A stretch of DNA of 64,000 nucleotides, from positions 372,001-436,000 of the forward strand of contig NZ_CP015378.1 in assembly GCF_001629705.1 (NCBI RefSeq), read 5' to 3'. Source of the stretch: Fictibacillus phosphorivorans. Lineage in GTDB: Bacteria; Bacillota; Bacilli; Bacillales; Fictibacillaceae. The notes beneath the pieces were generated by a model. The model made no database searches and was not told where the DNA came from. It saw only the letters and a list, made by a program, of their open reading frames with translations. Positions 18,105 to 26,323 of the stretch are shown one piece after another. The position numbers were made by a program, and so were the translations under genes. The stretch's first letter is position 1. The number at the start of each line of letters is the position of its first letter.

Positions 18105-19601
18105 ATGAAATCTGTAGCTGTAATTGGTGCGGGTCCTGGTGGTCTAACTGCAGGAATGCTATTAGCCAGTAAGGGATATCAAGTGACAGTATACGAAAAA
18201 CAACCGTTTATCGGTGGGCGTACTTCTGCTTTTCATCAAGATGGTTATACGTTTGATCGGGGTCCAACCTTTTTAAATATGCCTCACATCTTGGAAGAAA
18301 TGTTTCAGCTTGCAGATCGACGCTTAGAAGATTATATCGAGTTAAAGAGACTTGAGCCGATGTATCAGCTGAAATTTAAAGATGCAACGATTGATTCTAC
18401 AACAGATCAATCCACCATGTATAACAATATTGAAGAGGTCTTTCCCGGCAATGGTGAAGGCTATCGACGTTTTATGAAGAAAGAAAAAGAAAAGTTTGAA
18501 GCACTTATGCCCATCTTACAAAATAAGCATGATTCTTTATTGGATTATTTGCAGCTTAAATTTATTAAAGCGTTGCCGAAATTAACGGTGACGGATTCAT
18601 TGCACGATCAACTTTCAAAGTATTTCTCTGATGAAAGACTACGACTCGCCTTTACCTTTCAGGCAAAATATTTAGGCATGTCCCCTTGGGAATGTCCGGG
18701 CGCATTTACGATTCTTTCTTATATGGAGCACGCATATGGGGTTTATCATCCTGTAGGTGGTGTGAACAAAATTACAGAAGCAATGGTTAAAGTGATTAAA
18801 GAATACGGTGGTGAAGTAGTCACTTCATCGGGTGTGAAAGAACTCATTATAGATAGGGGCAGGGTGAAAGGACTTCAACTTGATTCAGGTGAAAAAGTGT
18901 TTGCGGATGAAGTAGTGGTTAACGCTGACTTCGCTCATGCGATGGAGAAGTTGATGCCTAAAGGATCTACAAAAAAATATACAAGCGATAAGTTAATGAA
19001 AAAGAGCTATTCTTGCTCTGCGTTTATGCTCTACGTAGGTGTGGATAAGAAATATGATCTTCCCCATCATACGATCGTTTTTTCTGAAGATTATCGTAAG
19101 AATGTTGAAGAGATTACGAAGAAGAAGATTTTGTCACAGGATCCTTCCATCTATATTCATAATCCTTCTGTAACAGATCCAACTCTTGCGCCAGAAGGGA
19201 AGTCGGCTCTATACATTTTAGCCCCGGTTCCTAACAATTTTAGCTTGATTGATTGGGAAGAACATAAACATGACTTTAAAAAGCTTGTTTTAGCGCAGCT
19301 TCAAGAACGAACTGATTTTAAAAATTTGGAACAGCATATTGAAACAGAATATATGTTTACGCCGCTTGATTGGGAAAACAAGCTCTCTGTTTATAAGGGA
19401 GCAACGTTTAACCTAGGTCATCAGTTAACTCAGATGATGTACTTTAGGCCGCATAATAAACAAAAAGAAATCGAAGGATTATGGCTTGTTGGCGGTGGTA
19501 CTCATCCCGGAAGCGGTCTTCCTACGATCATGGAATCTGCCCGTATCACAACAACCATGATGGCAGAGAAACATAGCAAGATGGAGGTACAATCTGTATG
19601 A
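18105..19601 (+). CDS. CrtN-type carotenoid desaturase/oxidoreductase (paralogue 1)
   Basis: FAD-dependent amine-oxidase-fold enzyme of the CrtI/CrtN family, 498 aa, acting on the C30 carotenoid backbone. The N-terminal dinucleotide motif GAGPGGLTAG with E32 of YEK, the segment DRGPTFLNMP near residue 51 and the C-terminal FAD motif VGGGTHPGSGLP near residue 463 are present. The middle region (SCSAFMLYVGVDKK, LAPEGKSALYIL) resembles staphylococcal CrtN. It and the next gene are both desaturase-like and overlap by four bases. One probably makes the main conjugated backbone and the other a further dehydrogenation; sequence alone does not say which. First gene of a three-gene unit. Confidence 0.85.
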   Translation: MKSVAVIGAGPGGLTAGMLLASKGYQVTVYEKQPFIGGRTSAFHQDGYTFDRGPTFLNMPHILEEMFQLADRRLEDYIELKRLEPMYQLKFKDATIDSTTDQSTMYNNIEEVFPGNGEGYRRFMKKEKEKFEALMPILQNKHDSLLDYLQLKFIKALPKLTVTDSLHDQLSKYFSDERLRLAFTFQAKYLGMSPWECPGAFTILSYMEHAYGVYHPVGGVNKITEAMVKVIKEYGGEVVTSSGVKELIIDRGRVKGLQLDSGEKVFADEVVVNADFAHAMEKLMPKGSTKKYTSDKLMKKSYSCSAFMLYVGVDKKYDLPHHTIVFSEDYRKNVEEITKKKILSQDPSIYIHNPSVTDPTLAPEGKSALYILAPVPNNFSLIDWEEHKHDFKKLVLAQLQERTDFKNLEQHIETEYMFTPLDWENKLSVYKGATFNLGHQLTQMMYFRPHNKQKEIEGLWLVGGGTHPGSGLPTIMESARITTTMMAEKHSKMEVQSV

Positions 19602-21037
19602 ATGCTGGAATTGTTGGCGGAGGTATTGGTGGCTTAATTACAGCACTCTACTTAAGGAAACAAGGTAAGGAGGTTACGATTTATGAGAAAAGTTCCAGAC
19701 TGGGCGGCAGGCTGAATTTTTTTGAAAAAGAAGGATATAAAATAGATAGCGGTCCTACAATCGTGCTGCTTCCCGAAATGATCTATGAGATTTTAAGTGA
19801 AGTTGGCATTGAGCGTGATGAGCTAGAGCTGATCTTATGCAGTCCCATGTATAAGCTGAATTATCCAGACGGATCTCATTTTTATAAAACGAGTGACCTG
19901 CCGGGACAGTTGAACGAGATCAAGAGAATGTTTCCAGGTGAAGAGCAAGGGTTCTTACGGTACGTAACGGATATGTACGAGCGTTTTCACCAGGGGAAAA
20001 CAGCATTCTTAGATCGTTCTTTCGTAAATCGAAGGGATTTTTGGACACCGAAAAACCTACACACACTTACTAAACTAAAAGCCTATCAATCTGTAAAAAA
20101 GTTAGCAGAAGCGTATTTCAGCCATCCTAGAATGCAAGAAGCTTTTTCGTTTCAAACTCTGTATATCGGAGGATCACCTGAAAACTCCCCAGCCATGTAT
20201 TCGCTCGTGCCATTTAGCGAACATGCTCATGGGATTTGGTATGTAAAAGGCGGATATGGAAGTGTTGTAGACTTGCTCCAAAGAAAGCTAGTTGAGCAAG
20301 GCGTGGAGATCCGCTTGAGCACCCCAGTAGAAGCGTTATCGTTACAAGGGAATTTATGTAACGGGGTGGTGACAGAAGAAGGTACACATCTGCATGACAT
20401 GGTCATCTATAATGGTGACTTTCCAGGTATTCACCATCTCATTCCTGGGCCAAAGCCGGTCAAGAAAAACTACGAATCTTCTTCTGGTTGTTTCCTTTTG
20501 TACCTTGGACTAGACAGAATGTTCGATGAAGCGGATGTTCATCAGTTCTTTATGACGGATCACTTTGATGAACATATGCGAGAAGTATTTTTACAAAAGA
20601 AGTTGCCTCGTGATCCGGCCATATACACGTTCTATCCTTCAAAAATTGACCCAACACTTGCGCCAGAAGGTAAAAGTGTATTATACGTACTTGTTCCCGT
20701 TCCTTCAGGTGAAACCGTAGATTGGGAGTTAGAGAAACAAAGTTATGCAGATTTTATTATTGATTCATTAGAAAAACGAGGATATCCAGGGCTGAAGGAT
20801 TCGATCGTGTGGAGCGAAATCCGCACACCTAATGATGCACTCACAGATGGGCTTTACCAAGGAGGCAGTTTTGGCATTGCGCCAACCTTGAAACAATCCG
20901 GTGTGTTTCGGCCACAGATCAAACCTCTACCATACGAAAATCTGTATGCCGTAGGTGCGTCCATCCATCCAGGTGGAGGAGTTCCCATCGTTATGCAGAG
21001 TGCAAAACATCTAGCCAAATATCTTGAAAGGGCGTGA
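19598..21037 (+). CDS. crtN: 4,4'-diapophytoene desaturase CrtN (best candidate)
   Basis: CrtI/CrtN-family desaturase, 479 aa, converting 4,4'-diapophytoene stepwise to diaponeurosporene or diapolycopene. FAD motif GGGIGGLITALYL starts at residue 7; SGPTIVLLPEM, FQTLYIGGSPENSP and the C-terminal GASIHPGGGVPIVMQSAK match the pattern of S. aureus CrtN (GPTIVMMP, FQTLYIG, GASTHPGAGVPIV) better than any other paralogue here. It starts within the last codons of the preceding gene and its stop overlaps the crtM start (GTGA), so the three are translationally coupled. Confidence 0.82.
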   Translation: MNAGIVGGGIGGLITALYLRKQGKEVTIYEKSSRLGGRLNFFEKEGYKIDSGPTIVLLPEMIYEILSEVGIERDELELILCSPMYKLNYPDGSHFYKTSDLPGQLNEIKRMFPGEEQGFLRYVTDMYERFHQGKTAFLDRSFVNRRDFWTPKNLHTLTKLKAYQSVKKLAEAYFSHPRMQEAFSFQTLYIGGSPENSPAMYSLVPFSEHAHGIWYVKGGYGSVVDLLQRKLVEQGVEIRLSTPVEALSLQGNLCNGVVTEEGTHLHDMVIYNGDFPGIHHLIPGPKPVKKNYESSSGCFLLYLGLDRMFDEADVHQFFMTDHFDEHMREVFLQKKLPRDPAIYTFYPSKIDPTLAPEGKSVLYVLVPVPSGETVDWELEKQSYADFIIDSLEKRGYPGLKDSIVWSEIRTPNDALTDGLYQGGSFGIAPTLKQSGVFRPQIKPLPYENLYAVGASIHPGGGVPIVMQSAKHLAKYLERA

Positions 21038-21885
21038 AACAGTTGGTAACGGTTCAGGAATCGTATTCTCATTGTGAAGAGATCATTAAAGTTCATTCTA
21101 AAACCTTTTACAAAGCATTTTCATATTTACCAGAAGATAAGCGACGTGCCGTTTGGGCCGTGTACTCATTTTGCAGAACAGTCGATGACATTGTTGATGA
21201 GGGAGAGAGCCCTAAGGAAGAGCTAGCTGTCTTTAAGGCAGAGTTCAATCAGTTTCTTAAAGGTGAAATTCCTGCAGCCGAGCCAATGTGGATCGCACTG
21301 CAGGATGTTTTTCAAACCTTCGAGATGGATCATCAAGCCTTTTTAGATATGGTTAAAGGCCAAGAAATGGATCTGTATAAGACCCATTATGATACAGTCG
21401 AAGAGCTAGAGATCTATTCGTACCATGTTGCAAGTACTGTTGGCTTAATGCTTCTACCTATATTAGCTCCTGAACAAAAAGATCTGCTTCGCGAAGGAGC
21501 AATCGCACTCGGAATCGGCATGCAGTTTACAAATGTTTTACGAGATATTGCGGAAGATCTGGATCGTGACAGAGTGTATGTTCCATCCAAAGTGATGGCT
21601 GAACATGGTTATACGGAAGAAGATTTGAAGAATGAAGTGGTGGATGCTCGTTTTATTGGAGCATGGGAGAGTATAGCGCTTCGTGCAGAAGTCTTTTATG
21701 CAAAATTCAATGAAACGTTAGAGCACTATCCGATTGAATCACGAATGCCTGTACAGCTAGCAGCGATTTATTACCGAGAGATTCTAAACAAAGTTCGTAA
21801 GCAGAATTATAAAGTGTTTAATGGAAGAGCATTTGTATCAAGTGCTGAAAAAGGAGTTCTCTTGAAGCAGATCGCTGTGAAATAA
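21034..21885 (+). CDS. crtM: 4,4'-diapophytoene synthase CrtM
   Basis: Squalene/phytoene-synthase-fold enzyme, 283 aa, joining two farnesyl diphosphates to the C30 precursor 4,4'-diapophytoene. The Asp-rich motifs are DDIVD at residues 51-55 and DIAED at 171-175 (within NVLRDIAEDLDRDR). The GTG start at 21034 overlaps the stop of crtN. The C30 rather than C40 product is inferred from the surrounding CrtN/CrtP/CrtQ/CrtO set, since no GGPP synthase is present in the window. Closed by a strong terminator. Confidence 0.92.
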   Translation: MKQLVTVQESYSHCEEIIKVHSKTFYKAFSYLPEDKRRAVWAVYSFCRTVDDIVDEGESPKEELAVFKAEFNQFLKGEIPAAEPMWIALQDVFQTFEMDHQAFLDMVKGQEMDLYKTHYDTVEELEIYSYHVASTVGLMLLPILAPEQKDLLREGAIALGIGMQFTNVLRDIAEDLDRDRVYVPSKVMAEHGYTEEDLKNEVVDARFIGAWESIALRAEVFYAKFNETLEHYPIESRMPVQLAAIYYREILNKVRKQNYKVFNGRAFVSSAEKGVLLKQIAVK

Positions 21886-21900
21886 ATACCTAGATACTAG

Positions 21901-21947
21901 AAAAAGAGCTGAAAACCAGGTTGTTGCCTGTGTTATCAGCTCTTTTT
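21901..21947 (+). terminator. Terminator after crtM
   Basis: AAAAAGAGCTGA / TCAGCTCTTTTT, 12-bp perfect stem with a 23-base loop ending in a T run. Confidence 0.85.
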
Positions 21948-22013
21948 GAATTTATAAGTTTCTGTTTAAGTTGGTCAAGTTCTTTGAGAGAGGGGTATAG
22001 AGCAGTGTAGTAA

Positions 22014-22161
22014 GAGCCGAATCATGTCGACTCGCCGATATATCTGTAAAACTCGCCGTATTACTTTTGAATCTCGCCGTATTAATTCATTAATTTCTAG
22101 AATTATAGGTGGAATTTCTAGTATTAACGGGCTGCATACCCTAGACGGTATATCCGTAAAG
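22014..22161. repeat. Small degenerate tandem array, about 21-bp period
   Basis: Three clear units begin CTCGCCG at 22031, 22052 and 22073 (exact 21-bp steps), each continuing with an AT-rich half such as TATTACTTTTGA. Weaker relatives lie before (about 22014) and after (CGGTATATCCGTAAA near 22145-22159). The 22-bp-class period matches the arrays at 34.7 and 44 kb, but the unit sequence is unrelated. This is the only content of the 21950-22260 gap, and no promoter or gene is evident. Confidence 0.6.
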
Positions 22162-22263
22162 AGGTTACAAGTACAAACCTAGTTCATATTTAAGGAGTAA
22201 ATGGACAAAGAAAGGGTTAAATCTTAGATAAATGCTCTTAAAAGGGAAAGACCATGAATAATA

Positions 22264-22767
22264 CTATAAAAATAGCACCATGTGCTCCTCATCGTGAAAA
22301 TGTCCATCCACTTTAAGGGCTTTTTCTTCATACCCGTATGTTTTAAAGCCGAGTGTAGTGTAAAGGTTCTTTGCTTTTTCATTGTTAGCTTCTACTGTTA
22401 AGTTCAGTTTCTCGAGAACAGATATACTTTTTGCGTGTTGGATAACAGCTTTCATGAGAGATCGTCCGACGCCTGCTTTACGATTCTCAGCGCTCACATA
22501 CATGGCATAAATGTTTCCGCGGTGCTGCATCTTTAAAGCTTTTTCTTGTACTAACGTAACATTGCCGATCAGCTGATCTTCATCAAACATGCCGAACGTA
22601 TAACTGCCTTCTTCTTGTAATCTGCTCGCTACTTCTTTTAGTGGGTCTTTTCTTTGTATCGCTTCTTCATAGCTTGAAGCGAACGCTTCTGGATTTGATT
22701 TTAATGCCTCAAGTCGAAGCTCCCAATATGCTTTCGCATCTTCGGGTTTTAAGAGCCGAATTTCCAT
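22264..22767 (-). CDS. GNAT-family N-acetyltransferase
   Basis: Acetyl-CoA-dependent acetyltransferase of 167 aa. The start at 22767 (MEIRLLKPEDAKAYWELR) follows GGGGGAT at eight-base spacing and matches the usual GNAT N-terminus; the longer upstream frame has no support. The acetyl-CoA loop RKAGVGRSLM lies near residue 100-110, and the final strand includes FKTYGYEEKALKVDG. The substrate could be a protein or a small amine and cannot be told. Not part of the carotenoid pathway as far as can be seen, though it lies convergent to crtM and downstream of the minus-strand crt unit. Confidence 0.85.
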   Translation of the reverse strand: MEIRLLKPEDAKAYWELRLEALKSNPEAFASSYEEAIQRKDPLKEVASRLQEEGSYTFGMFDEDQLIGNVTLVQEKALKMQHRGNIYAMYVSAENRKAGVGRSLMKAVIQHAKSISVLEKLNLTVEANNEKAKNLYTTLGFKTYGYEEKALKVDGHFHDEEHMVLFL

Positions 22768-22834
22768 GCGATATCCCCCAATGTTTTTAAAAATTAGTGT
22801 ACCACAAAATGGAAAGAGTATGAAAGATGAATGT

Positions 22835-22867
22835 AAAAATGAGCAAACGCTTCGGGCGCGTTTGCTC
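22835..22867 (-). terminator. Terminator between the minus crt unit and the acetyltransferase
   Basis: GAGCAAACGC / GCGTTTGCTC perfect stem (22841-22850, 22858-22867); on the minus strand it is followed by ATTTTTAC. Confidence 0.75.
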
Positions 22868-22879
22868 GTTTTCATTGAT

Positions 22880-24373
22880 TTATGATAATTGTTTGGGGAC
22901 TGACCCCTTCAGCAGTTCACGGGCGACATTGCGGCCGCTCATGATGACCATCGGGGAGCCGCCTCCGGGATGTGTTGTACCTCCAGCAAAGTATAAATTA
23001 AGGATGTCTTTAGAACGATTAGAAGGCCGAAGGAACGTATTTTTACGTTCATTTGCTGATATACCATATAACGCCCCTCGAAATGCCCCAAACTTATCTT
23101 GTATGTCGTGAGGGGTTATCATCTTTTCATGAAGGATATGAGGTCTTATATGTAGACCGAACAATTCTAAGCGGTCGTAAATAAGATTTTTATAACGCTC
23201 ATAACTCACCGCGTCTTCTTCTTTCGTCCCAGCTTGTATAGGTGGCGCGTTAACCAATATGAATAGGTTGTCGCCATCAGGAGAAACGGAAGGATCGGTT
23301 ACCGATGAATTTGATATATAGATGGTTGGGTCATCAGGATATTCTCCGTTGAACAACATTTCGAATTCTCGTTTGTAATCATTCGAGAAATACACTTGAT
23401 GATGCAACAGGTTATCTAACCGTTTGTTTAAGCCGACTAAAAGAACAAACGCAGAGATTGAAGCAGAATAACTCTCTACTTTCTTATTCTTCATAGAAGG
23501 TCTGTAGCGTTCTTCTACGAGTTTAGGGTACGCCTGAAGCAGGTCTCCGTTCATGACAACAGCATCGAACGCCACTTCATAACCATTAGAAAGGACTAAA
23601 GATTTTGCTTCTCCGTCTTTCACATTAATTTTTTTAACTTCTACCCCAGCATGCAAATGTACCCCAAGCTTTTCTGCTAATCGCACCATGCTTTCAGCGA
23701 TTCTTACGTTACCGCCTTTTACGTAATAAACACCTTGAATCATTTCTAGATAAGCAATTAGAGAGAAGGTAGCAGGTGCTTGAAAGGGTGATGACCCTAT
23801 GTAAGTGGCATACCGATTAAAGGTTTGCAGCAATAGCGGATGCTTAAAGTATTTATGATGAAAGCTGTCCATGGATTGCAGCGGTCTCACCTTTGTAAAA
23901 GCATTAAAAAGTGAGGGAGAAAGATAGTCTTTCATACTTGTAAAGGTCCTAGGAAAAAATTCTTTTTCTGCTAGATGATACAAACGAGTCACTTCAGAAA
24001 GATAGTCGTGATAGCGCTGTGCCGCATAGGGATCGAGTTTCTTCAATTGATTCATCACATGGTCCACATCAGTCGACATCTCAAAAATCTCGCCATTGCT
24101 ACCAAAATTTCGAGTATGCGTATCTAATTTAATCCATTGGAAATAGTCTCTAGGATCCTCACCGGCATCCAAAAAAACCTCATCAAATATTTGAGGCATG
24201 GTGATGGTGTTCGGTCCGAAATCAAACGTGTGAGTACCTAAAGATACAGGCATCAGCTTCCCGCCAAAATGCTCGTTTTTTTCATATACATGAACCTCAC
24301 AACCGTTTCTAGCAAGTGAGATACTTGCCGATAATCCGCCAAGGCCACCCCCGACGATTGCGATTTTTCTCAT
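22880..24373 (-). CDS. CrtN/CrtD-like carotenoid oxidoreductase (paralogue 3)
   Basis: FAD-dependent CrtI/CrtN-family enzyme of 497 aa. The ATG at 24373 is chosen because it places the dinucleotide motif IVGGGLGGLSAS at residue 5 and overlaps the preceding stop (ATGA); the longer frame would add about 60 odd residues. Landmarks are DFGPNTITMP, YIGSSPFQAPATFS and GGTTHPGGGSPMV. It lies last in a unit with CruF- and CruG-like genes. In Deinococcus and other bacteria CruF (C-1',2' hydratase) works with a C-3',4' desaturase of this superfamily (CrtD), so a 3,4-dehydrogenation role is a reasonable inference. A second oxygenase is the alternative. Confidence 0.8.
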   Translation of the reverse strand: MRKIAIVGGGLGGLSASISLARNGCEVHVYEKNEHFGGKLMPVSLGTHTFDFGPNTITMPQIFDEVFLDAGEDPRDYFQWIKLDTHTRNFGSNGEIFEMSTDVDHVMNQLKKLDPYAAQRYHDYLSEVTRLYHLAEKEFFPRTFTSMKDYLSPSLFNAFTKVRPLQSMDSFHHKYFKHPLLLQTFNRYATYIGSSPFQAPATFSLIAYLEMIQGVYYVKGGNVRIAESMVRLAEKLGVHLHAGVEVKKINVKDGEAKSLVLSNGYEVAFDAVVMNGDLLQAYPKLVEERYRPSMKNKKVESYSASISAFVLLVGLNKRLDNLLHHQVYFSNDYKREFEMLFNGEYPDDPTIYISNSSVTDPSVSPDGDNLFILVNAPPIQAGTKEEDAVSYERYKNLIYDRLELFGLHIRPHILHEKMITPHDIQDKFGAFRGALYGISANERKNTFLRPSNRSKDILNLYFAGGTTHPGGGSPMVIMSGRNVARELLKGSVPKQLS

Positions 24374-25485
24374 TGATAAGAACGTCCTTTCCATTCGTAG
24401 CCTTGCTTTTTCAGAGCTTTCCACATAGATGTATTTGCAAGCACGACTAACCCTAATGCAGATAACGGAATAGTGAAGGCTAGATAAGCTTTTTGTCCCG
24501 TTAACAGGTCGACGTATGCCTTTTGAATAACTGTAATGAAGTAAGGAAGCAACCATAACAGTTGTTCAGTGAATAAGCCGTATATGAAAAAAAACAAAGG
24601 AGCTATGTAAAATCCGGTATAAAAAAGAGATAAGAAAACAACGAGAAAGATGGAACGCCCGAGTCCAGGAAACAGGTTCTTCGTAAATCCATTCCATACT
24701 TCTTTGTTGGTCGAATACATATAACAAGAAACATATTTCGTTACATTAGCGAGAACAACTTTATAACCCGCTCTTTTCATGGTTTTGGCTAAGTCTACAT
24801 CATCAACTAAAGAATTCTTAATGCTAGCATGACCACCTATAGCATGGTAATCCTTACTCTTAAACAACATGAATGCACCGTGTGCAGCTGTTGCTGGAGG
24901 CCATTTTGTAAAGTTTGCAAAAAGAAGCGGAAGATGAAATAAAATAACAAAATGTTGTAACGGTACAATCAGTTTTTCAAAAAATAAGGTTACAGGAAAC
25001 TTCGGAAACCCAGATAATAGACTAGCTTTTCGCTTCTTCAATAATGCGAGTGAAGTCTCAATCGTATGGGGATGAAGTCGAACATCCGCATCAATAAACA
25101 AAAGATAATCACCTGTTGCACTTTGACTAAGCTGGTGACAGGCATGGACTTTTCCTGCCCAGCCAGAAGGAAGCTCCTTTCCTTGTAAAACGCTGAAACG
25201 GCTATCGTTATCGATGTGTTTTAATAGCAAGTTATAGGTTTCATCATCTGAATGATCGTCCAATATGGTAAAAGATATAGGGCGGTGCGTCAGTCCTTTT
25301 AAAGTGCTAACAAGACCCGCAACGTTATTCTCTTCATTACGCATCGGTACAAAAACAGCAACCCTCTCTGAATGAGAAGCCCTGAATGAGGGCTTTTTTA
25401 GAGAGGGTAAAAAGAGACTATTAAATAGGGTTGCTGCTAAAAAGAGTGTGGCAGCTGTAATAAATAGGAGTACCATGGATATCAC
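24370..25485 (-). CDS. Family 2 glycosyltransferase, CruG-like
   Basis: Membrane-associated GT-A glycosyltransferase, 371 aa. An N-terminal helix (1-25) precedes the nucleotide-sugar domain, with the DDHSDDET motif near residue 76 and the DADV motif near 135. LVDDVDLAKTMKRAG follows near residue 225, and three to four C-terminal membrane helices end the protein. It follows directly on a CruF-like hydratase gene (GTGA overlap), the same pairing as cruF-cruG, where CruG glucosylates the tertiary hydroxyl made by CruF. An ATG at 25476 with AAAGGTG in front is an equally plausible start. It differs from the CrtQ-type enzyme at 28088. Confidence 0.78.
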   Translation of the reverse strand: MISMVLLFITAATLFLAATLFNSLFLPSLKKPSFRASHSERVAVFVPMRNEENNVAGLVSTLKGLTHRPISFTILDDHSDDETYNLLLKHIDNDSRFSVLQGKELPSGWAGKVHACHQLSQSATGDYLLFIDADVRLHPHTIETSLALLKKRKASLLSGFPKFPVTLFFEKLIVPLQHFVILFHLPLLFANFTKWPPATAAHGAFMLFKSKDYHAIGGHASIKNSLVDDVDLAKTMKRAGYKVVLANVTKYVSCYMYSTNKEVWNGFTKNLFPGLGRSIFLVVFLSLFYTGFYIAPLFFFIYGLFTEQLLWLLPYFITVIQKAYVDLLTGQKAYLAFTIPLSALGLVVLANTSMWKALKKQGYEWKGRSYQ

Positions 25486-26321
25486 CTTTCCCTTGGGCTG
25501 AAAGCTATATTGCGATTTAGAGAAAGTGGTTTATTGTTTATTCGATATAAACTCAACAAGATGATGCTAGCAAAAGTTACACCGACTGAAGCTAGATACA
25601 GCTCGGAAGTTATTCCTAATACCACGAACATGCTCGTGACCATCAAAAACACTGCGATCGTACGAGAATGCCAATAAGGATGCTGAGTGGTTGCAGTTTT
25701 CTTAGTAATATTCAATCCTGTAACTAAAGTGATATGAAAGAAGCTAGCTAAAAGAAACCAGCCAACAAAGTTTTGCAACGGTATTCCATAATAGATCCCA
25801 GACCCATCCCAGAACCAGTAACCTTTAACAAGGTATGCGACAGGATCGATTATTCCATCCATGACTACAGCAATAAGACCACCTGTAACAACATAGAGTG
25901 GTATTTTTATAGCTGTTTGACCTTTAAATGGTTTAACGATTCCACCAGCGATCGCGTGAGAGACAGCAATAATCATCACCCACGCGAATCCGATGGCAAC
26001 TGGTACGCCTAACCATTGTAAACCGAGCTGATCGCTATAATTATACTGACCAAAAATCAAACCGGTCTTGACGCCGATACTCTCTGCTATGATACTTCCA
26101 AACAGAACGAAAAGAGTAAAAATAGCACCAAAGTTACCGTACGTTCGATAAAAGTAAAATCCTCCAAGAACACCGCATGCGATTAAAAACACACTGTTTG
26201 CCCACTCAAGAGCAGGAGGGAGAATATCAAAAACAAGAAGTATTAATCCTACGCTATACCAAAAGATAAAGAACCGAAAAAGGACTTTATCGATGGTGCC
26301 ATGCTGCTGTGCTGTTTGCAA
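25482..26321 (-). CDS. cruF: CruF-like carotenoid hydratase (membrane protein)
   Basis: Polytopic membrane protein of 279 aa, about seven to eight helices, of the carotenoid biosynthesis (DUF422) family that includes CruF 1,2-hydratases. Family-like segments are FGSIIAESIGVKTGLIFGQYNYSD near residue 72 onward and MDGIIDPVAYLVKGYWFW near residue 155, rich in Glu, Asp, Tyr and Trp as expected for an acid-catalysed hydration site. TTG start at 26321, two bases after crtP, with AAAGGAG upstream. Hydratases of this family have been tied to hydroxylated, glycosylated apo-lycopenes in pigmented bacilli. The exact substrate here is inferred. Confidence 0.78.
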   Translation of the reverse strand: MQTAQQHGTIDKVLFRFFIFWYSVGLILLVFDILPPALEWANSVFLIACGVLGGFYFYRTYGNFGAIFTLFVLFGSIIAESIGVKTGLIFGQYNYSDQLGLQWLGVPVAIGFAWVMIIAVSHAIAGGIVKPFKGQTAIKIPLYVVTGGLIAVVMDGIIDPVAYLVKGYWFWDGSGIYYGIPLQNFVGWFLLASFFHITLVTGLNITKKTATTQHPYWHSRTIAVFLMVTSMFVVLGITSELYLASVGVTFASIILLSLYRINNKPLSLNRNIAFSPRER

Positions 26322-26323
26322 TA

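Noticed and set aside
22768..22875. N-terminal extension of the GNAT protein
   Set aside because: The inner start at 22767 has a good ribosome site and the family N-terminus; the extension would overlap the crt terminator hairpin.
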